The notes beneath the pieces were generated by a model. It saw nothing but the letters and a program-made list of their open reading frames with translations. It was not told where the DNA came from and made no database searches. 44,673 nt of DNA from Planctomycetia bacterium (GTDB taxonomy: Bacteria > Planctomycetota > Planctomycetia > Pirellulales > S012-138). The DNA lies in NCBI GenBank assembly GCA_016177915.1, contig JACOUI010000255.1, positions 1-44,673 of the forward strand, written 5' to 3'. Both the position numbers and the translations under genes were made by a program. Shown here in pieces: positions 7,869 through 16,958 of this stretch (the first letter of the stretch is position 1; every line of letters starts with the position of its first letter).

Positions 7869-9527
7869 ATGAATCCGCTCTCCTCCCCTCGCGTCGACCG
7901 CGTCCTGGTCATCGGCCTGGACGGCGCGACGTTCGACCTGCTCGTGCCCCTGGCGGGCCTGGGCGTGCTGCCCAACCTGGCGGCGCTGATGCGCGACTCG
8001 GCCCTGGCGCAGCTTCGCTCCACCCGGCCCTACATCACCCCCGTCGCCTGGTCGACGTTTCTCACCGGCTGCGGGCCGGAGTCGCACGGCGTCCTCGACT
8101 ACCGCTATCTCGATCACGCCCGCCGCGAGCTGGCACTCAACAACCACACGCGGCTGCGGGCGCCGACGATCTTCGAGTGCCTGGCCTCGGCCGGCGGGCA
8201 CGTCGTCAGCATCGACCTGCCCATGACCTGGCCGCCGCCGGCGAAAGTGCCGGGCGTCATCCTGGGCGGTCTCGATTGCCCGGGCCTGGAAGCGGCCCTG
8301 CGGCCTTTCCCGCAATTCGCCCAGCACCTGTCGGCCTCCTGTCCCGGCTACAGCCTGCGGACGATCTGGAAGCGCCGGCCGGAAACGTTCGACGAGTTGT
8401 CGCACAACGTGGCCGAGACGGCCAGGCAGTTCCAGGCCCGCGTCACGGCCGCCAAAGTCGCCGACGAGCTTGTGCCGTGGCAGTTGATGATCGTGCAGTT
8501 CCAGGGCCTGGATGCCCTGCAGCACCGCGCCTGGCACCTGCTTTTTCCCGACGACTCCGTCGCGGCTTCCGGTTCATCGGCTTGGGTCCAGGAAGCCCGC
8601 AAAGCCCTGCGTGCGCTCGATCAGTGCGTGGGCGAATTGCTGGACCTGGCGCTGCGTCGGCGGGCGGGCGTCGTGGCGCTGTCGGACCACGGCTTCGGCC
8701 CGTTTCGCGAGCGGATCAACGTGCCGGCGCTTTTGATGCGTCACGGCTGGATGCGGCCGGCGTCGCTGGTCGCTCGCGGCGCGTCGCGCATGGCGCGGTG
8801 CGCGTGGAAATCGCGCCGCTGGCTGGCCCGGCGGCGCGGCGAGCGCACGGCCTCGCTGCCCCGTCCCTTGCACGCGCTGTTGCCGATCGACTGGCGGCGG
8901 AGCCTGTGCTTTTGCGCTCACGGCGACCTGGCCGGCATGATCTACCTCAACGACCCGCGCCGCACCGGCGCCGGCCCGCTGCGGACCGAGCGCCAGCGCG
9001 CCGAGGCGGAATCCGTGATCATCGGCGCCCTGGCCGAGGCCCGGCACCCGGAGACTGCCGAGCCGCTCTTCGACGAAGTTTTTTCCGTCCGCCGCCGCTT
9101 CGACATCGACCCGGTCGAACACCTCTGGCCGGAGGTCCTGGCCATCCCCGCGCCGGGCTTTCACACCCGCTCCAAGCTCGGATGCTCGCGAGACATCGTC
9201 TCGCCCGAGCCGGCGCTCTCCGGCACGCACCGCGAGACCGGCGTGCTGATGGTGCAGGCCCCGCTCGTGCGGTCCGGGCACAGCCACGCGGCGAACATCG
9301 CGGACGTCGCCCCGACGATCCTCTCCATGCTGGGCATCGAGCCGCCCAAAACGATGACCGGCCGCGTCCTGAACGAGCTGCTGGGCGCCGCGCCGATTCC
9401 GGCCGCCGATCGTCACCCCAAACCGGGTGCGACGGCTCCATCCACAGTCTCCCCGGCAACGGCCCTCTCCGCCCGCGATCAAACCGTCGTCGAAGCCCGC
9501 CTTCGCGCGCTGGGCTACCTCGACTGA
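7869..9527 (+). CDS. Alkaline phosphatase superfamily phosphodiesterase/nucleotide pyrophosphatase-like protein
   Basis: A 552-residue protein of the type I phosphodiesterase branch. VLVIGLDGATFDLL supplies the first metal Asp, PVAWSTFLTG the Ser/Thr nucleophile region with the GPESHGVLDY that follows, IDLPMTWP a core strand, and LSDHGFGPFRERINV the second metal site. SGHSHAANIADVAPTIL and the end VVEARLRALGYLD are hallmarks of this group. There is no signal peptide, so it probably acts in the cytoplasm or with a partner. It starts 14 nt after the methyltransferase and ends the operon, 15 nt before the convergent frdD. The substrate may be a phosphoglycan or nucleotide; this is not resolved. 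Confidence 0.88.
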   Translation: MNPLSSPRVDRVLVIGLDGATFDLLVPLAGLGVLPNLAALMRDSALAQLRSTRPYITPVAWSTFLTGCGPESHGVLDYRYLDHARRELALNNHTRLRAPTIFECLASAGGHVVSIDLPMTWPPPAKVPGVILGGLDCPGLEAALRPFPQFAQHLSASCPGYSLRTIWKRRPETFDELSHNVAETARQFQARVTAAKVADELVPWQLMIVQFQGLDALQHRAWHLLFPDDSVAASGSSAWVQEARKALRALDQCVGELLDLALRRRAGVVALSDHGFGPFRERINVPALLMRHGWMRPASLVARGASRMARCAWKSRRWLARRRGERTASLPRPLHALLPIDWRRSLCFCAHGDLAGMIYLNDPRRTGAGPLRTERQRAEAESVIIGALAEARHPETAEPLFDEVFSVRRRFDIDPVEHLWPEVLAIPAPGFHTRSKLGCSRDIVSPEPALSGTHRETGVLMVQAPLVRSGHSHAANIADVAPTILSMLGIEPPKTMTGRVLNELLGAAPIPAADRHPKPGATAPSTVSPATALSARDQTVVEARLRALGYLD

Positions 9528-9542
9528 CGGCGATCGGCTTTC

Positions 9543-9896
9543 CTAGGGGACGTTCCACAACAGATAGACCGCCACGACCGATCCGACGATCGCGGCGCCG
9601 TAACAGAACAGGTTAATCAGCTCGTTCAGGTGCTTGATTTGCAACCCATCGTAGAGCGTGTAACGGAACCGATGGGCAAAGTGGAATAGCGAGAGCAGGC
9701 ACAGCAGGAACAGCACCAGGCCCGTTAGCGGGTTTCCCAGCACAGCGATGAGGCGGGCGTGGCTCGGCGGCGGGAGCCAGCCCAGCGGCAGCGCGAGTCC
9801 GAACAGGAGCAAGAGAACCGGGAGGAACAACGCCGACAGCACACCGCCGGCGCTGAACAGCAGCCACAACAATGGCTCGAGCGATCGCCTGGTCAT
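9543..9896 (-). CDS. frdD: Fumarate reductase membrane anchor subunit D
   Basis: A 117-residue hydrophobic protein with three membrane helices (LEPLLWLLFSAGGVLSALFL, LTGLVLFLLCLLSLFHF, and a C-terminal ELINLFCYGAAIVGSVVAVY). The helix pattern and the FHFAHRFRYTLYDG segment match FrdD. Start at MTRRSLEP: the longer ORF-track form adds 37 arginine/proline-rich residues that belong to the end of frdC in another frame. With FrdC it anchors the catalytic FrdAB dimer and forms the quinol site; enzymes of this FrdCD type carry no haem. It follows frdC by one nucleotide. Confidence 0.9.
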   Translation of the reverse strand: MTRRSLEPLLWLLFSAGGVLSALFLPVLLLLFGLALPLGWLPPPSHARLIAVLGNPLTGLVLFLLCLLSLFHFAHRFRYTLYDGLQIKHLNELINLFCYGAAIVGSVVAVYLLWNVP

Positions 9897-9897
9897 G

Positions 9898-10314
9898 CTA
9901 CCCTCCGAGGATGAGCCAGGCCACAAGCGCCGACACGAGCGCCCAGGCCGCGTAATTGGAGCCGGCGATCCACAGCGCCGGGACCCGCCGGCCCCGCAGG
10001 CGGACAACCATCGCCTTCGGGGCCAGGTTGAACCAGGTGACTGCGTGGAACCCGACGAACAGCAGACTGATGACGTTGAGCCCGACGACCACCGGGTTTT
10101 TCGACCAGGCCAGGAACTGCTCGTAGCCCTCCTGGCCCTGGCTGACCGCCCGCGTGAGGAGCAGGAGGAACACGATCGACCAGGCGATGAAGACGCTGCT
10201 CAGCTCGCGCAGGATGAACATGACATAGGACCAGCGCTTGAGCCACCAGTAGGTGGACATGCGCCTGCGGAACCAGCGCGGATGGAAGTCCGTGTACTTG
10301 GGTTGCTCGTTCAT
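9898..10314 (-). CDS. frdC: Fumarate reductase membrane anchor subunit C
   Basis: A 138-residue anchor protein. The N-terminus [19 protein letters not shown] is the conserved cytoplasmic entry of FrdC (the W-K/R-R-x-x-YM-RE pattern, with [10 protein letters not shown] following). Three membrane helices follow. [14 protein letters not shown] matches the FrdC second helix, where family members carry quinone-site residues. Its ATG overlaps the frdB stop (ATGA), so the two are translationally coupled. Confidence 0.93.
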   Translation of the reverse strand: MNEQPKYTDFHPRWFRRRMSTYWWLKRWSYVMFILRELSSVFIAWSIVFLLLLTRAVSQGQEGYEQFLAWSKNPVVVGLNVISLLFVGFHAVTWFNLAPKAMVVRLRGRRVPALWIAGSNYAAWALVSALVAWLILGG

Positions 10315-11054
10315 TTGGCGCCTCGCGGCACGAAGATGTCCTTCAGCCAGGCCAGCGCCGCTTTGAGCTTGTACCGCTGGATGGCGCCCGCCGGGTCCAC
10401 GTTTTTCGGGCAGGCCTTGGTGCAGTCGCCGACAAAGGTGCAGCCCCAGATCCCCTCGTGCTGGGAAAGGAGTTCCATCCGTTCCTTCTCACCCTGGTCG
10501 CGGGAATCGAGGTTGTAGCGCTGTGCGAGCGCGATGGCCGCCGGACCGAGGAACTTGGGATCCAGGCCGTACACGGGGCAGGCGGCGTAGCACAGCATAC
10601 AGTTGATGCACATGCTGTACTGCTTGTACGCATCCAGCTCCTCCGGCGTCTGCTGGTACTCCCCCTCCGAAAGCGGCTTTTCCTCCTGGCGGATGATCCA
10701 GGGCTTGACGTGCGCCAGCTTTTGCATGAAGTCGCCGATCTCGACGACCAGGTCGCGAATGATGGGAAAGTTCGCCAGCGGCTCCACGCGCACGGGGCCC
10801 GGCGCGTAATCGCTCAGGAACGTGGCGCAGGTCAGCTTCGGCTCGCCGTTGACGGTCATGCCGCAACTGCCGCAGATGCCCATCCGGCACGACCAGCGGT
10901 GCGACAGCGTCCCGTCCAAATGATCCTTGACGTAGTTCAATCCGTCGAGGACGACCCACTCCTTGGGGCAGGGCACCTCGTACTCCCGAAACGTGGGCTG
11001 GGCCTCGTCCTCCGGACGGTATCGCGTCACCTGGAGGATGATGCGGTCGGCCAT
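10311..11054 (-). CDS. frdB: Fumarate reductase iron-sulfur subunit
   Basis: A 247-residue electron-transfer subunit that carries electrons between the quinol site and the flavin. The N-terminal plant-ferredoxin domain has [11 protein letters not shown] with the downstream Cys in KLTC ([2Fe-2S]). The C-terminal domain has [15 protein letters not shown] and [13 protein letters not shown], giving the ligands of the [4Fe-4S] and [3Fe-4S] centres. All expected cysteines are visible. It is 6 nt downstream of frdA and overlaps frdC by 4 nt. E. coli FrdB is about the same length. It could be called SdhB, but the four-gene A-B-C-D order with short C and D anchors identifies the FRD type. Confidence 0.95.
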   Translation of the reverse strand: MADRIILQVTRYRPEDEAQPTFREYEVPCPKEWVVLDGLNYVKDHLDGTLSHRWSCRMGICGSCGMTVNGEPKLTCATFLSDYAPGPVRVEPLANFPIIRDLVVEIGDFMQKLAHVKPWIIRQEEKPLSEGEYQQTPEELDAYKQYSMCINCMLCYAACPVYGLDPKFLGPAAIALAQRYNLDSRDQGEKERMELLSQHEGIWGCTFVGDCTKACPKNVDPAGAIQRYKLKAALAWLKDIFVPRGAK

Positions 11055-11060
11055 GGGTTG

Positions 11061-12806
11061 CTACCTCCCATAGACCCGCTCGCCCGGGGGCCAGCGGGTG
11101 ATCGTCACGGGTCGATACTCGACGCGGCAGGAGCCGTCTGCGTTCCGGTAGACTAGCGAATGGGCCAGGAACCGCTGATCGTCCCGTGCGGGAAAGTCGG
11201 TGCGCTGGTGAGCGCCGCGCGATTCCTCGCGCCGCAACGCAGATTCGACGATGGCCTCGCCCACGTCCAGCATGAAGGAGAGCTCCAACGCGGCCATCAG
11301 TTCGGTGTTGAACGTGCGGCTGTGGTCCTGCAGGGCTACGTGGCGGAAGCGATCCTGCAGCTCGCGCAGCTTGACGGCTGCCTGCGCCAGCGAATTGCCC
11401 GAGCGGTAGATGCCGGCGCTCTGCTCCATGGACTGATGCAGTTCGTCGCGAAGCGGGGCCAGGCGCTCGCGGCCGTCGATCTTGTGCAAGAGGTCGCGCT
11501 GCATCCGGCGCCTTTCGTCCTCGGCCTGGGCCAGCACGGCGGAGCGGGGCTCCGCGGCGCTGGAGGCGTACGCGGCGGCGGCACGGCCGGCGCGGGCGCC
11601 GAAGACGAGCAGCTCGGGCAGCGAATTGGACCCCAGACGGTTGGCGCCATTGATGCTCACACAGGCGGCCTCGCCGGCGGCGTACAGTCCCAAAAGCGGC
11701 GTGGCGCCGTGGATGTCGGTGTGGACGCCGCCCATCATGTAATGGGCCACCGGCCGGACCGGGATCAGCTCCGTGACCGGGTCGATGTTCTGGTACTTGA
11801 GGCACAACTCGCGCACGAAGGGCAGCTTCGTGTTGATGAGCTGTTCTCCGAGGTGCCGCAGGTCGAGATGGACGACCGGTCCGTACGGGGTCTCGATGGT
11901 GCGGCCCTTCTCGTGCTCCTTGACGAAGGCCTGGGACAGCCGATCGCGCGGACCCAGCTCCATGCTGCGCAGCACCGGCTTGGCTTCCGGTTTGCCCAGA
12001 CCATAGTCCTGCAAGTAGCGGTAGCCGTCCTTGTTGAGCAGGTATCCGCCTTCCGAGCGGCATGCCTCCGTGATCAGGATGCCGGTGAACGGCAGGCCGG
12101 TGGGATGATACTGCACGAACTCCATGTCCTTGAGCGGAGCGCCGGCCCGATAGGCCAGGGCCATCCCGTCGCCGTTCTTGATGTTGGCATTCGTGGTAAA
12201 TGGAAAGACCCGGCCGCAGCCGCCCGTGCAGAGTATGACCGCCTTGGCGGTGATCGCCTCGATCTTGCCGGACATCAGCTCCAGGGCGACCACCCCCTGG
12301 ACCCGGCCGTCATCGACCAGGAGGCTGGCGGCGAACCACTCGTCGTAGCGGACGACGCGGGTGTACTTCAAAGACGTCTGAAAGAGCGTGTGCAACATGT
12401 GGAAGCCAGTTTTGTCGGCGGCGAACCATGTGCGCATCTTCCTCATGCCGCCGAACGCCCGCACGGCAATCCGCCCGTCGGGCTCGCGGCTCCAGGGGCA
12501 GCCCCAATGCTCGAGCCGCAGCAGCTCTTCGGGCGCTTCCTTGACAAAGGCCTCGACCGCGTCCTGATCGCACAGCCAGTCGCCGCCGGAGATGGTGTCG
12601 TAGGCGTGCTCGTCCAGGCTGTCGTCCGGACGGACGACCCCCGCGGAGCCCCCCTCGGCCGAGACCGTGTGGCTGCGCATCGGATAGACTTTGGAGACCA
12701 CGGCAATGCTGAGCCGGGGGTTGGTCTCCGCAATCGCGATGGCCGCGCGCAAGCCCGCTCCCCCGCCGCCGACCAGCACCACGTCATGAAACGCGGTCAC
12801 GTTCAC
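11061..12806 (-). CDS. frdA: Fumarate reductase flavoprotein subunit
   Basis: A 581-residue FAD-containing catalytic subunit interconverting fumarate and succinate. The dinucleotide fold is [16 protein letters not shown]; the covalent FAD histidine is in [50 protein letters not shown] (active-site Arg) and [14 protein letters not shown] are all intact. Similarity to E. coli FrdA is evident along the length, including GDWLCDQD and [21 protein letters not shown]. It is the first gene of frdABCD. The physiological direction is uncertain: FRD-type enzymes usually respire fumarate with menaquinol but can run as succinate dehydrogenase, and no separate sdh genes are in the window. Confidence 0.96.
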   Translation of the reverse strand: MNVTAFHDVVLVGGGGAGLRAAIAIAETNPRLSIAVVSKVYPMRSHTVSAEGGSAGVVRPDDSLDEHAYDTISGGDWLCDQDAVEAFVKEAPEELLRLEHWGCPWSREPDGRIAVRAFGGMRKMRTWFAADKTGFHMLHTLFQTSLKYTRVVRYDEWFAASLLVDDGRVQGVVALELMSGKIEAITAKAVILCTGGCGRVFPFTTNANIKNGDGMALAYRAGAPLKDMEFVQYHPTGLPFTGILITEACRSEGGYLLNKDGYRYLQDYGLGKPEAKPVLRSMELGPRDRLSQAFVKEHEKGRTIETPYGPVVHLDLRHLGEQLINTKLPFVRELCLKYQNIDPVTELIPVRPVAHYMMGGVHTDIHGATPLLGLYAAGEAACVSINGANRLGSNSLPELLVFGARAGRAAAAYASSAAEPRSAVLAQAEDERRRMQRDLLHKIDGRERLAPLRDELHQSMEQSAGIYRSGNSLAQAAVKLRELQDRFRHVALQDHSRTFNTELMAALELSFMLDVGEAIVESALRREESRGAHQRTDFPARDDQRFLAHSLVYRNADGSCRVEYRPVTITRWPPGERVYGR

Positions 12807-13131
12807 ACCCCGGAGTCGACCGATGAATCCGCCTCAAACTCAGTCTCGTATCACGATCGTGCGCGGCGGATGAGCCTCCAACCGCCCAACTCCTGCCCCC
12901 TTCGATGAACGGCGTTGACTTTGTGAACGCGCGATTGTCCCGCATTTCCGGCACCAGTCAAGACGGCAACGCCTAAAGAAACGGATCGACCTAGACGACA
13001 TCATCTCCGCGCCCGCAGGGAAAAGCCTTGTTGCCGCTCATCCCACGGGGTAACGTCACCCTTGGGACTTGAAACCGAGTGCTCGGAGAGGTCCAGCCGG
13101 TCGCTCTGCTTCAACGCAATAGGAGCCGATC
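12807..13131. other. Divergent intergenic region between frdA and the TPR-like gene
   Basis: No gene is supported in these 325 nt. It must contain the frd promoter (leftward) and that of the TPR-like gene (rightward). A small hairpin GGGTAACGTCACCC lies around 13048-13061. AGGAG precedes the ATG at 13132. I see no convincing promoter boxes or FNR-like palindrome. Confidence 0.5.
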
Positions 13132-13632
13132 ATGCTCGAGCTCAAGCCGCTCTCACCGGACAGGATCCCCGCCGCGCTGGAAAAGGCCGTGCGCTATCGC
13201 CTGCTCAACGAACCGGTGGGCGCCGAGAGCATCTGCCGCGACATCCTGCTCTTGGACCCCGAGCACCATGACGCTCTGATCGCGCTGCTGTTGTCGCTGA
13301 CCGACCAGTTCTCGCAGGGCCGGACCGACCAGTTCGACGAGGCCAAAAAGATCGCCGCCCGCCTCAAGAGCGAGTATGAGCAAAGCTACTACCTGGGCAT
13401 CGTCTACGAGCGGCGCGCCAAGGCCCGTTATCGGTCCGGAGGCCCCGAGTGCGGACCGATCGCACACGGCTGGATTACGAAGGCCATGGAGTGCTTCGAG
13501 CAGGCCGCGTCACGGCCGCCGCCCGACGACGACGAGGCCGTCTTGCGCTGGAACACCTGCGCAAGGTTCCTCTTGCAGCACCCGGACGTCAAGCCCGCGG
13601 TGGAAACCTACACCCCCGTCGAGCTGGAATGA
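13132..13632 (+). CDS. TPR-like protein of unknown function
   Basis: A 166-residue predicted cytoplasmic, helical protein. AGGAG sits 7-8 nt before the ATG. The N-terminal part, ALEKAVRYRLLNEPVGAESICRDI, followed by LLLDPEHHDALIALLLSLTDQF, reads as TPR-like helix pairs, and the later GWITKAMECFEQAA as another. I recognise the general tetratricopeptide-like pattern but no defined function. It lies upstream of a Rieske ferredoxin with an antisense gene remnant in between, so a link in function is possible but unproven. Confidence 0.8.
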   Translation: MLELKPLSPDRIPAALEKAVRYRLLNEPVGAESICRDILLLDPEHHDALIALLLSLTDQFSQGRTDQFDEAKKIAARLKSEYEQSYYLGIVYERRAKARYRSGGPECGPIAHGWITKAMECFEQAASRPPPDDDEAVLRWNTCARFLLQHPDVKPAVETYTPVELE

Positions 13633-13638
13633 GGCGGC

Positions 13639-13716
13639 TCACTTCGCGCTCGTTTCGCAACGCACGACGGCAAAGACCAGCCCGTCGGGGTCGGCGCAGT
13701 AGGCCAGCTCGCCTAG
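13639..13716 (-). pseudogene. 78-nt remnant of a VOC (glyoxalase-fold) gene 3' end
   Basis: Read on the minus strand this encodes LGELAYCADPDGLVFAVVRC followed by a short tail ending SAK and a stop. It is nearly identical to the C-terminal 26 residues of the truncated VOC ORF at 14167-14385. Upstream of it the similarity stops abruptly and an in-frame TAG lies at its 5' edge region, so it cannot be expressed as a protein. It is a duplicated gene end left 6 nt after the TPR-like gene. Confidence 0.8.
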
Positions 13717-13818
13717 AAAGGAGGGAATGGCCCCGAGCGTCAAGTTCGAGTGTGCCGACACTGAGTGCCGGCACGACGAGAGTACCGACCGCGTTCACGA
13801 ACATAGGGAGACCTGATC

Positions 13819-14130
13819 ATGGCGAAGACGGTCAAGGTGGCGCAGACTAGCGACATCGCGCCCGGAACCGGCAAGGTAGTTCAAGCCGACGGTCGCAGCA
13901 TCGCGCTGTTCAATGTGGACGGCAGCTTCGTTGCGATCGACAACACTTGCACGCACCGGGGCGGCCCGCTGGGCGAAGGGGGACTCACCGGCGACACCGT
14001 TGAGTGTCCCTGGCACGGCGCCCAGTTCAACGTCAAGACCGGCGCAGTCACTAAACCGCCTGCCCAGGCTGGCGTGCGGAGCTTTCCGGTCAAGGTGGAA
14101 GGCAGCGACGTGGTCGTCGAGGTCGATTGA
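13819..14130 (+). CDS. Rieske-type [2Fe-2S] ferredoxin
   Basis: A 103-residue soluble Rieske protein. The cluster ligands are in CTHRGGPLGEG (C-x-H) and CPWHGAQFNV (C-x-x-H) with the usual spacing of about 17 residues, and the fold finishes with VRSFPVKVEGSDVVVEVD. There is no membrane helix or signal peptide, so it resembles the ferredoxin components of ring-hydroxylating oxygenases or the NirD-like group rather than the cytochrome bc subunit. GGGAGA precedes the start. No oxygenase or reductase partner is adjacent; the redox partner is unknown. It is sandwiched between two antisense copies of a VOC gene end. Confidence 0.93.
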   Translation: MAKTVKVAQTSDIAPGTGKVVQADGRSIALFNVDGSFVAIDNTCTHRGGPLGEGGLTGDTVECPWHGAQFNVKTGAVTKPPAQAGVRSFPVKVEGSDVVVEVD

Positions 14131-14166
14131 CATGGGCGACGACATGAAATCTGTCCAGGACGCGAC

Positions 14167-14385
14167 TCACTTCTCGCTCGTTTCGCACCGCACCACGGCA
14201 AACACCAGCCCGTCCGGGTCCGCGCAACAGGCCAGTTCGCCGACGCCTGGCACCTTCATCGCCGGCACGACGACTTTCCCGCCGAGCTTCTCCACTGGCT
14301 TGAGCGTCTTGGCGACGCTGGCGACTTCGATCCAGCCATTCTCCTGGTTCGCCGGCGGGACGAATCGTTCACGTTCAAGCGGCAA
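14167..14385 (-). pseudogene. Truncated VOC (glyoxalase-fold) protein, C-terminal half
   Basis: A 72-residue ORF whose sequence (GWIEVASVAKTLKPVEKLGG then KVVVPAMKVPGVGELACCAD and PDGLVFAVV) matches the second beta-alpha-beta-beta-beta module of VOC family proteins. Full members have about 120 or more residues; the first module is missing and the upstream DNA does not encode it in any frame I read. It is probably a decayed gene, though expression of the half-domain cannot be excluded. The same 3' end is duplicated at 13639-13716. Confidence 0.7.
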
Positions 14386-14421
14386 GATGGTGCTCTGCGT
14401 TGTTTGCCGACGCCACGTGTC

Positions 14422-16110
14422 TCAGTTGCCGCGCGGAATCCGCGTCGCCGCCCACAGGGCGAGTTTCTCGCGGAAAATCTTGGCGTTGTGGCGGACGTCG
14501 ACAGGAAACGCCGGGTGGATGAGAAAGTGCCGGACGGTTCGCGTCAGCGGGCTTGCTTCGGCCAACTCCCGCACTTCGTCCAGCAGCTTCTGCCTTGCGG
14601 CGGTTGTTTTAGGGAATGACGCGGCGTGCGGCTCGATGATGACGACCGGCGTTTGTCGGCCCGGCGGGCCGATGCCCACGACCGCCGAGCGAGACACGGC
14701 CTCGTGCTCGTTGACGATTGCCTCACAGGGGATTGTGAAGAGCGTCCCCTCGGCCGTCACGACGCGATGCGACATCCGGCCGCAAAACCAGAATCGCTCT
14801 TGCTCGTCGAGATGGCCGACGTCTCCCATCCGATGCCAGACGCGGCCGCCGTCGTCGATCTTGGCCAGGGCATTGGCCTGCGGGCGGTTGAAGTATTCGC
14901 GCGTCACGACGTCGCCCGAGACGAGAAGCTCGCCGATCTGACCGGGCGGAAGCTCTTCCGCGCGGTCGAGAGTCGGGAGCGGCCCGTCGACAATGCGGAT
15001 CACTTTCCAGGCAATGCCCGGGAAGCGGCGGCCGACGCAAACGCCCGCCCCCGCGCGCGTTTTGGCCGCCGTCTCGCGGAGCACCTCGCTGGCGGCGATG
15101 GAGGCGACGGGCAGGGCCTCGCTCGCGCCGTAGGGGGTGAAGACGTCGCCCTCAGGATGGATGGCGTCTTTCATTCGCGCCAGCACGTCGGCATGGACGG
15201 GCGCTCCCGCCGACAGCACGCGCTTCAGCGACGGCAGCCGCAGCTTGCGCTCCTGGCAATAGCGCCCGACGCGGTCCCACACGGCCGGCGAGGCGAAGGC
15301 CGTCGTCGCCAAAAGGTCGCCGGCCAGGCCGGCAATGTGGGACGGATCGACCGTCGCCGGACGCGAGAAGTCCATCCGCGGGATGACCGTCGTCACGCCC
15401 AGGCCGGCGTTGAAGAGGGCGAAGAGTGGAAAGCAGGACAGGTCGATCTCGCCGGAGCGAATGCCGTAGTGGCCCGCCAACTCCTCGATTTGCCGGTCGA
15501 AGTTGCGGTGCCGGTAGAGGACGCCCTTGGCTGGGCCGGTGCTGCCGGTGGTGAAGATGATCGCGGCAGGGTCGTCGGGGCTCGCGGCCGGCAGGCGCAG
15601 TGCGTCGCCGGCGCTCCGGCCCGCGCGGCGGAGGTCGTCGAGCGACGGCGGCCCGAGCGGCCAGCGGCGGCCGACGACGACGTTGAACTTCGCCTCGGGG
15701 TAGCGGCGGCGATGGAGCATGCGCAGGGCATGGACCACCGGCACGGCGATGAAGCCCTGCGGCCGGGCCTCGTCCAGGCAGCGCAGGACGGCGCGACGGC
15801 CCTGGCCGGGATCGATGAGCACGGCCACGGCGCCGGCCTTGAAGACGGCGAAGACGAGCGAGATGAAATCGAAACCCGGGCGGACGAAAAGCGCCAGCCG
15901 CGTGCCGGGCAAGACGCCGAACCTCACGAGCCCACGCGCCAGATCGGTGCTGTCGTCATCGAGTTGGCGAAAGGAATGGCGGCGGTAACGGAATCGCGGT
16001 CCGGCGTTTTGCGGCTCGACGACGGCGTCGGCCAGCGGCATCGCCAGCGCCGTCTCGTGCAGCCGGCGGGCGACGTTGGCAGCGAAAGACGTATTGACGG
16101 CCGCGGTCAT
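14422..16110 (-). CDS. oleC: OleC-like AMP-forming acyl synthetase (beta-lactone synthetase family)
   Basis: A 562-residue ANL-superfamily enzyme. The P-loop is FTTGSTGPAKGVLYRH, with TPYGASEALPV (motif A4/A5), MGDVGHLDEQERFWFCGR (A7/A8) and a C-terminal VDVRHNAKIFREKLALWA. The stretches DLSCFPLFALFNAGLG, SHRVVTAEGTLFTIPCEAI and RHNAKIFREKLA are features I associate with OleC, which turns beta-hydroxy acids into beta-lactones in long-chain olefin synthesis, rather than ordinary acyl-CoA ligases. The start chosen is MTAAVNTSFAANVARR; its ATG overlaps the bioD stop (ATGA). OleA, OleB and OleD are not in the window, so the pathway is inferred from this protein alone. A generic fatty acid-CoA ligase remains possible. 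Confidence 0.78.
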   Translation of the reverse strand: MTAAVNTSFAANVARRLHETALAMPLADAVVEPQNAGPRFRYRRHSFRQLDDDSTDLARGLVRFGVLPGTRLALFVRPGFDFISLVFAVFKAGAVAVLIDPGQGRRAVLRCLDEARPQGFIAVPVVHALRMLHRRRYPEAKFNVVVGRRWPLGPPSLDDLRRAGRSAGDALRLPAASPDDPAAIIFTTGSTGPAKGVLYRHRNFDRQIEELAGHYGIRSGEIDLSCFPLFALFNAGLGVTTVIPRMDFSRPATVDPSHIAGLAGDLLATTAFASPAVWDRVGRYCQERKLRLPSLKRVLSAGAPVHADVLARMKDAIHPEGDVFTPYGASEALPVASIAASEVLRETAAKTRAGAGVCVGRRFPGIAWKVIRIVDGPLPTLDRAEELPPGQIGELLVSGDVVTREYFNRPQANALAKIDDGGRVWHRMGDVGHLDEQERFWFCGRMSHRVVTAEGTLFTIPCEAIVNEHEAVSRSAVVGIGPPGRQTPVVIIEPHAASFPKTTAARQKLLDEVRELAEASPLTRTVRHFLIHPAFPVDVRHNAKIFREKLALWAATRIPRGN

Positions 16111-16838
16111 GACGTTCGTGCGGAAGATGATGCGGGCGGCGCCGCGAGCGAGAGCCAATCGAGCCGGCCGTGCGGCGGCGAGGGCGACGGCGCGCTTTGG
16201 GCCAGGTGAATGACGGCGATCTTGCCGCAGCGCGCGCACAGCTCGGCGAGGTTCGACGTGCGGCTCATATCCGCGGCAGGGCCATTGTCGGCCGGCAGCA
16301 CGTCGTTGAGAAGGACCGCGGCGACCTTCAGCGGCGGCGAGTGCGCGGCCGCGGCGCGGAGCGCGAGCAGCGTGTGGTTGATCGTGCCCAGGGCGTTTCG
16401 CGCGACGACGAGGAGGGGATACCCCAGCTCCGCGGCCAGATGGATGACGAGGTCGTCGTCGCTGATGGGCGACAGGAGCCCGCCGACGCCCTCGACGAGC
16501 ACGATCTCGCTTGTTTCGCGCCAGAAGTCGATGCCGCTTCGCAACAGCCGCGAATCGACGCGGCGGCCTTCGGCCCGTGCGGCCAAAGGCGGCGCCAGCG
16601 GCGCGGCGAAGACCTGCGGGCAGACGCGATGGAGCGTGCCGGGCCGGCCTGCGGCTTCCCAGAGAAAAAGCGCGTCGTCGCTGATCGTGCCCTGCGGCGT
16701 GAGGCGGCAGCCGCTGGCAACCGGTTTATAGACGCCGACGCGCAGGCCCCTTGCGCGGCAAGCGCGGGCGATCATTGCGGCCGCGTAGGTTTTGCCGACG
16801 GACGTGTCCGTGCCGGTGATGAAGAGGCCGGGAGGCAT
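16107..16838 (-). CDS. bioD: Dethiobiotin synthetase
   Basis: A 243-residue ATP-dependent enzyme that closes the ureido ring of dethiobiotin from 7,8-diaminopelargonic acid and CO2, the penultimate step of biotin synthesis. The P-loop FITGTDTSVGKTYAA is the BioD signature; VYKPVASGC supplies the substrate Lys, and VLVEGVGGLLSPI the switch loop with the catalytic Glu-Gly. Length fits the family. It overlaps the OleC-like gene by 4 nt, so the two are co-translated, although no other bio gene is near. A 120-nt low-complexity tract lies upstream. Confidence 0.93.
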   Translation of the reverse strand: MPPGLFITGTDTSVGKTYAAAMIARACRARGLRVGVYKPVASGCRLTPQGTISDDALFLWEAAGRPGTLHRVCPQVFAAPLAPPLAARAEGRRVDSRLLRSGIDFWRETSEIVLVEGVGGLLSPISDDDLVIHLAAELGYPLLVVARNALGTINHTLLALRAAAAHSPPLKVAAVLLNDVLPADNGPAADMSRTSNLAELCARCGKIAVIHLAQSAPSPSPPHGRLDWLSLAAPPASSSARTS

Positions 16839-16852
16839 GGGGGCCAGGAGGA

Positions 16853-16958
16853 AAGTGGTTAGTGGCTGGTGGTTGGTGGCTAGGGGGCGGCAGGAGTGCG
16901 GGGTGCGGAGTTTGGAGTGGGGAGTTCGGAGTGGGGAGTTTTTCCTTTAGCCTCTAGC
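16853..16958. repeat. Low-complexity TGGTTAGTGGC / GGAGTTTGGAGTGGGGAG tract
   Basis: Two runs of G/T/A-rich near-tandem units: GTGGTTAGTGGCTGGTGGTT and then GGAGTTTGGAGTGGGGAGTT, with TCGGAGTGGGGAG following. There is no coding potential. It separates bioD from the LOG gene and resembles recombination-prone simple sequence. Confidence 0.7.
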
